Below, piece by piece: positions 8,211 to 10,770 of a stretch of 10,770 nucleotides of DNA. The DNA comes from an uncultured Eubacteriales bacterium (GTDB lineage: Bacteria; Bacillota; Clostridia; Oscillospirales; Oscillospiraceae). A program made the translations under genes and the position numbers. Below the pieces are notes generated by a model. The model did not search any database. It had not been told where the DNA came from and was given only the letters and a program-made list of their open reading frames with translations. The stretch is taken from positions 1 through 10,770 of the forward strand of contig URCB01000057.1 in the NCBI GenBank assembly GCA_900546255.1, written 5' to 3'. Numbering within the stretch: position 1 is the first letter of the stretch; each line of letters opens with the position of its first letter.

Positions 8211-9956
8211 ATGGCCCTTCCGGTTGCCTTCAAGGACGAACTTGTGGCCCGGTCTGACATTGTGGACGTGGTCTCAGACTACGTGACCCTCACCCCCAAG
8301 GGGGGAAGTTTCTGGGGCCTGTGCCCCTTCCATGGGGAGAAGACCCCCTCCTTCCATGTCCTGCCGGACCGTCAGCTCTACCACTGCTTTGGCTGCGGCA
8401 AGGGGGGCGGGGTGATCTCCTTTGTCATGGATGTGGAGAACCTGCCCTACATAGATGCTGTCCGCCTGCTGGCCAAGCGGGCGGGGATGGAAGTCCCCGA
8501 GGACGGGATGGACCAGGACCGGCAGCGCCAGCGCAGCCGCCTGCTGGCCTTGAATAAGGAGGCCGCCCGGTTCTTCCACAGCCAGCTTCACAGCCCGGTG
8601 GGGCAGGGGGGGCTCCAGTACCTTCAGAACCGGGGCCTGTCCCGGGGCACCATGACCCGGTTCGGCCTGGGCTTTGCCCCAGACAGTTGGGACAGCCTCA
8701 TCCGTGCCATGGCCCAAAAAGGCTTTGAAAAACGGGACCTGCTGGATGCGGGCCTCGCGGTGAGCAACAAAAAAGGCGGCATCTACGACCGCTTCCGGGG
8801 CCGGGTGATGTTCCCCATCATCGACCTGCGGGGGGATGTGATCGGCTTCGGAGGCCGGGTGCTGGGGGATGGAACCCCCAAGTATTTAAACTCTCCCGAC
8901 ACGCCGGTGTTCAACAAGAGCCGCAACCTCTTCGCCCTCAACCTGGCCAAAAACACCAAGCAGGGGAGGCTTCTCCTCACCGAGGGGTATATGGACACCA
9001 TCTCCCTCCACCAGGCGGGGTTTGACTGCGCCGTGGCCAGCCTGGGGACCTCCCTCACCGCAGACCATGCCAAGCTCCTGTCCCGGTTTACCAAGGAGGT
9101 TATCCTCTGCTACGACGGGGACACGGCGGGGGTCCAAGCGGCCAACCGGGCCATCCCCATGCTGGAAAAAACGGGACTGAAGGTGCGGGTCCTTCGGATC
9201 ACCGGGGCCAAAGACCCGGACGAGTTTATCAAAACCTTTGGCCGGGAGGCCTTCGCCAGGCTGTTGGACCGGTCGGAAAACTATGTAGCGTATAACCTCA
9301 AACAGCTCCAGGCATCCTTTTCCCTGGAAGACCCCCTCCAGCGCAGCGAGTTTGCCCGGGCCGGGGCAGAACTGCTGGCAGAACTGGACAGCCCCGTGGA
9401 GCGGGAGGTCTATGCCGGCCAACTGGCCCAGCAGACCGGCGTGGGAAAGGACGCCATCCTCCAGGAGATCAAGCGCTGCCGCAGCCAGCGCCTGTGGAAG
9501 GCCAAAAAGAAGCAGGCCAGACGGACCCTGACCCCGGTCAACCAGGTGCAGCCCAAGGATCGGCGTATGCGGTACGACAACCCCCGCTCCGCCCGGGCGG
9601 AGGAGGGCATCCTCCGGCTGTTGATGCTGGACGGCTCCCTGGCCAAGGCGGCAGATGGGCTCACCCCGGAGCAGTTTTCTTCCCCGGTGTTGGGAAAAAT
9701 CTACGGGGTTCTGCTCTCCCATTTGTCCCAAGGCCGGCCCCTGCAACTGGGGGCGCTGGAAGGGGAGCTGGAGGAGCGGGAGATTACCCTGCTGGCGGAG
9801 ATCTTGGGCCGGCCAGCCACCCTGGAAAACGGCGCCGCCGCCATGGCGGACTACCGCGCTGTCATAGAGACAGAGCAGATGAAACGAGAAAACGATACCG
9901 ATGAAGCGGTGCTTTTGGCCGCGCGGGACAACTATCGAAAAAAGAAAAGTATATAG
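8211..9956 (+). CDS. dnaG: DNA primase DnaG
   Basis: A 581-residue protein, within the usual primase range. The N-terminal zinc-binding domain has the CHC2 ligands Cys38, His41, Cys59 and Cys62 (CPFH and CFGC). The RNA-polymerase domain contains [15 protein letters not shown] and the conserved [14 protein letters not shown]. The TOPRIM fold carries Glu258 in TEGYMD and Asp302/Asp304 in YDGDTAG, the acidic residues that bind catalytic magnesium. After about residue 430 comes a basic linker (AKKKQARR) and a C-terminal helicase-binding domain, less conserved as is usual. DnaG makes RNA primers for the lagging strand and works with the replicative helicase DnaB/DnaC. AAAGGAGG lies 7 bases before the ATG. 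It sits between dgt and sigA, and the ribosome site of sigA overlaps its stop codon, so the three are very probably one operon. Confidence 0.98.
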   Translation: MALPVAFKDELVARSDIVDVVSDYVTLTPKGGSFWGLCPFHGEKTPSFHVLPDRQLYHCFGCGKGGGVISFVMDVENLPYIDAVRLLAKRAGMEVPEDGMDQDRQRQRSRLLALNKEAARFFHSQLHSPVGQGGLQYLQNRGLSRGTMTRFGLGFAPDSWDSLIRAMAQKGFEKRDLLDAGLAVSNKKGGIYDRFRGRVMFPIIDLRGDVIGFGGRVLGDGTPKYLNSPDTPVFNKSRNLFALNLAKNTKQGRLLLTEGYMDTISLHQAGFDCAVASLGTSLTADHAKLLSRFTKEVILCYDGDTAGVQAANRAIPMLEKTGLKVRVLRITGAKDPDEFIKTFGREAFARLLDRSENYVAYNLKQLQASFSLEDPLQRSEFARAGAELLAELDSPVEREVYAGQLAQQTGVGKDAILQEIKRCRSQRLWKAKKKQARRTLTPVNQVQPKDRRMRYDNPRSARAEEGILRLLMLDGSLAKAADGLTPEQFSSPVLGKIYGVLLSHLSQGRPLQLGALEGELEEREITLLAEILGRPATLENGAAAMADYRAVIETEQMKRENDTDEAVLLAARDNYRKKKSI

Positions 9957-9960
9957 GAGA
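9955..9960 (+). promoter_or_regulatory. Ribosome binding site of sigA overlapping the dnaG stop
   Basis: AGGAGA begins inside the TAG stop of dnaG (9954-9956) and ends 8 bases before the ATG at 9969. Ribosomes finishing dnaG would sit on this site, which suggests coupled or reinitiated translation of the sigma factor. Confidence 0.7.
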
Positions 9961-9968
9961 TGGATACC

Positions 9969-10770
9969 ATGAGCGAAAAAAAAGCACCGGATAACAAGCG
10001 GGAAAAAGAGAAGGAACGGCTGATCCACGTGACGGAGGAGCAGCTCCAGGCGGGCAAGGCGGAGATCATGAAGATCGTCGCCGGCCTCAACGGCGCGGAA
10101 AAGCTGGCAGATCTTCTGGACAAAGGCCGGAAAAAGGGCAACCTCTCCTCCAACGAACTGATGGACGCCTTGGAGGAGATCGACCTGGAATCCGACCAGA
10201 TGGATAAGATCTACGACGTGTTGGAAAACATGGGCATCGACACCGCCGGGGAGGACTACCTGCCGGAACTGAGCGGGGACAACATGCCCCCCATGGAGGA
10301 GATCGAGGAGATCCCCGAGGAGGAGATCGTCGACCCCAACACCCTGGTGGACTCCTTTGGCATCGACGACCCTGTGCGCATGTACCTCAAGGAGATCGGC
10401 AAGGTGGACCTGCTCACCAGCGAGCAGGAGGTGGCCCTGGCCCAGACCATGGTGCGGGGCCAGGAGGTGCAGAAAACCCTGGAGGAGATGCAGGCCGAGG
10501 GGATCGAACTGGACCCCGAGGCCAGGAAGGCCATGGAAAAGGAGATCAAGGCCGGCGAGCGGGCCAAGCAGAGCCTGGCTGAGGCCAACCTCCGCCTGGT
10601 GGTCTCCATCGCCAAGCGGTATGTGGGCCGGGGGATGCTCTTCCTGGATCTGATCCAGGAGGGGAACCTGGGCCTGATCAAGGCCGTGGAAAAGTTTGAC
10701 TACACCAAGGGCTACAAGTTCTCCACCTACGCCACCTGGTGGATTCGCCAGGCCATCACCCGGGCCATCG
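9969..10770 (+). CDS. sigA: RNA polymerase primary sigma factor (RpoD/SigA), 5' part
   Basis: The frame is open from the ATG at 9969 to the window end (267 codons) and is cut by the edge. It is the housekeeping sigma-70: a region 1.1-like acidic domain (about 18-90, with [18 protein letters not shown]), region 1.2 from [12 protein letters not shown] at 133-144 to EQEVALAQ, and regions 2.1-2.3 from [17 protein letters not shown] at 206 through [19 protein letters not shown] to [15 protein letters not shown]. Regions 2.4, 3 and 4 lie outside. It binds core RNA polymerase and directs it to -10/-35 promoters. Odd features: a lysine-rich N-terminus, a run of eight A in codons 3-5, and a helical insert of roughly 25 residues (about 165-192) between regions 1.2 and 2.1 that I do not recall in Bacillus SigA. 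It is the third gene of the dgt-dnaG-sigA operon. Confidence 0.97.
   Translation, partial: MSEKKAPDNKREKEKERLIHVTEEQLQAGKAEIMKIVAGLNGAEKLADLLDKGRKKGNLSSNELMDALEEIDLESDQMDKIYDVLENMGIDTAGEDYLPELSGDNMPPMEEIEEIPEEEIVDPNTLVDSFGIDDPVRMYLKEIGKVDLLTSEQEVALAQTMVRGQEVQKTLEEMQAEGIELDPEARKAMEKEIKAGERAKQSLAEANLRLVVSIAKRYVGRGMLFLDLIQEGNLGLIKAVEKFDYTKGYKFSTYATWWIRQAITRAI
10296..10328 (+). repeat. Short repeat GAGGAGATC within sigA
   Basis: The 9-mer GAGGAGATC occurs at 10296, 10305 and 10320, in frame, encoding the acidic repeats EEIEEI and EEI (residues 110-120). It lies in the acidic linker between regions 1.1 and 1.2. It most likely reflects low-complexity acidic coding sequence, though slippage could change its length. 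Confidence 0.6.

Noticed and set aside
9925..9955. GGGACA and TATATA at the end of dnaG as an internal sigA promoter
   Set aside because: The spacer is 19 bases and the predicted start would fall after the sigA ribosome site, so it could not serve that gene normally.
8886..10028. 380-codon minus-strand frame opposite dnaG and the sigA start
   Set aside because: It is complementary to the DnaG TOPRIM and C-terminal coding sequence, with low-complexity translation and no ribosome site or promoter of its own.

Overview
This window looks like ordinary chromosomal core sequence from a GC-rich, low-divergence Firmicute, most likely a gut clostridium of the Oscillospiraceae/Ruminococcaceae type (Flavonifractor-like). 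That placement is an inference from four things: the AddAB recombination nuclease instead of RecBCD, strong AAGGAGG-type ribosome sites, heavy G/C use at third codon positions, and the order dgt-dnaG-sigA. Every supported gene lies on the + strand. About 96% of the window is coding, and the longest gap without a gene is about 150 bases.

Layout. Positions 1-534 hold the end of addB, which overlaps the complete addA (512-4090); together they encode the helicase-nuclease that processes DNA double-strand ends for recombination. An AT-rich gap (4091-4209) with a weak A/T hairpin, an extended -10 promoter and a short leader hairpin leads into rpmE (4210-4413, ribosomal protein bL31, zinc-binding form), which ends at a strong intrinsic terminator (4430-4456). 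Next come a flavin-reductase-domain protein (4565-5062), the ribosome-associated GTPase HflX (5091-6398) and a YigZ/IMPACT-family protein (6402-7037), closely spaced as if co-transcribed.

A second AT-rich gap (7038-7172) has promoter-like signals and precedes a macromolecular-synthesis operon: a dGTPase-like HD hydrolase (7173-8177), primase DnaG (8211-9956) and the primary sigma factor (9969 to beyond the window end). These link nucleotide pool control, replication priming and housekeeping transcription, as in the classical dnaG-rpoD operon, with dgt in the leading position.

No mobile element, CRISPR array, tRNA, rRNA, phage gene or evident novel system was found. The points worth a second look are regulatory (the rpmE control region, a sigma-H-like site before dgt, alternative hairpins after yigZ) and one structural feature of the sigma factor, a short insert between regions 1.2 and 2.1.
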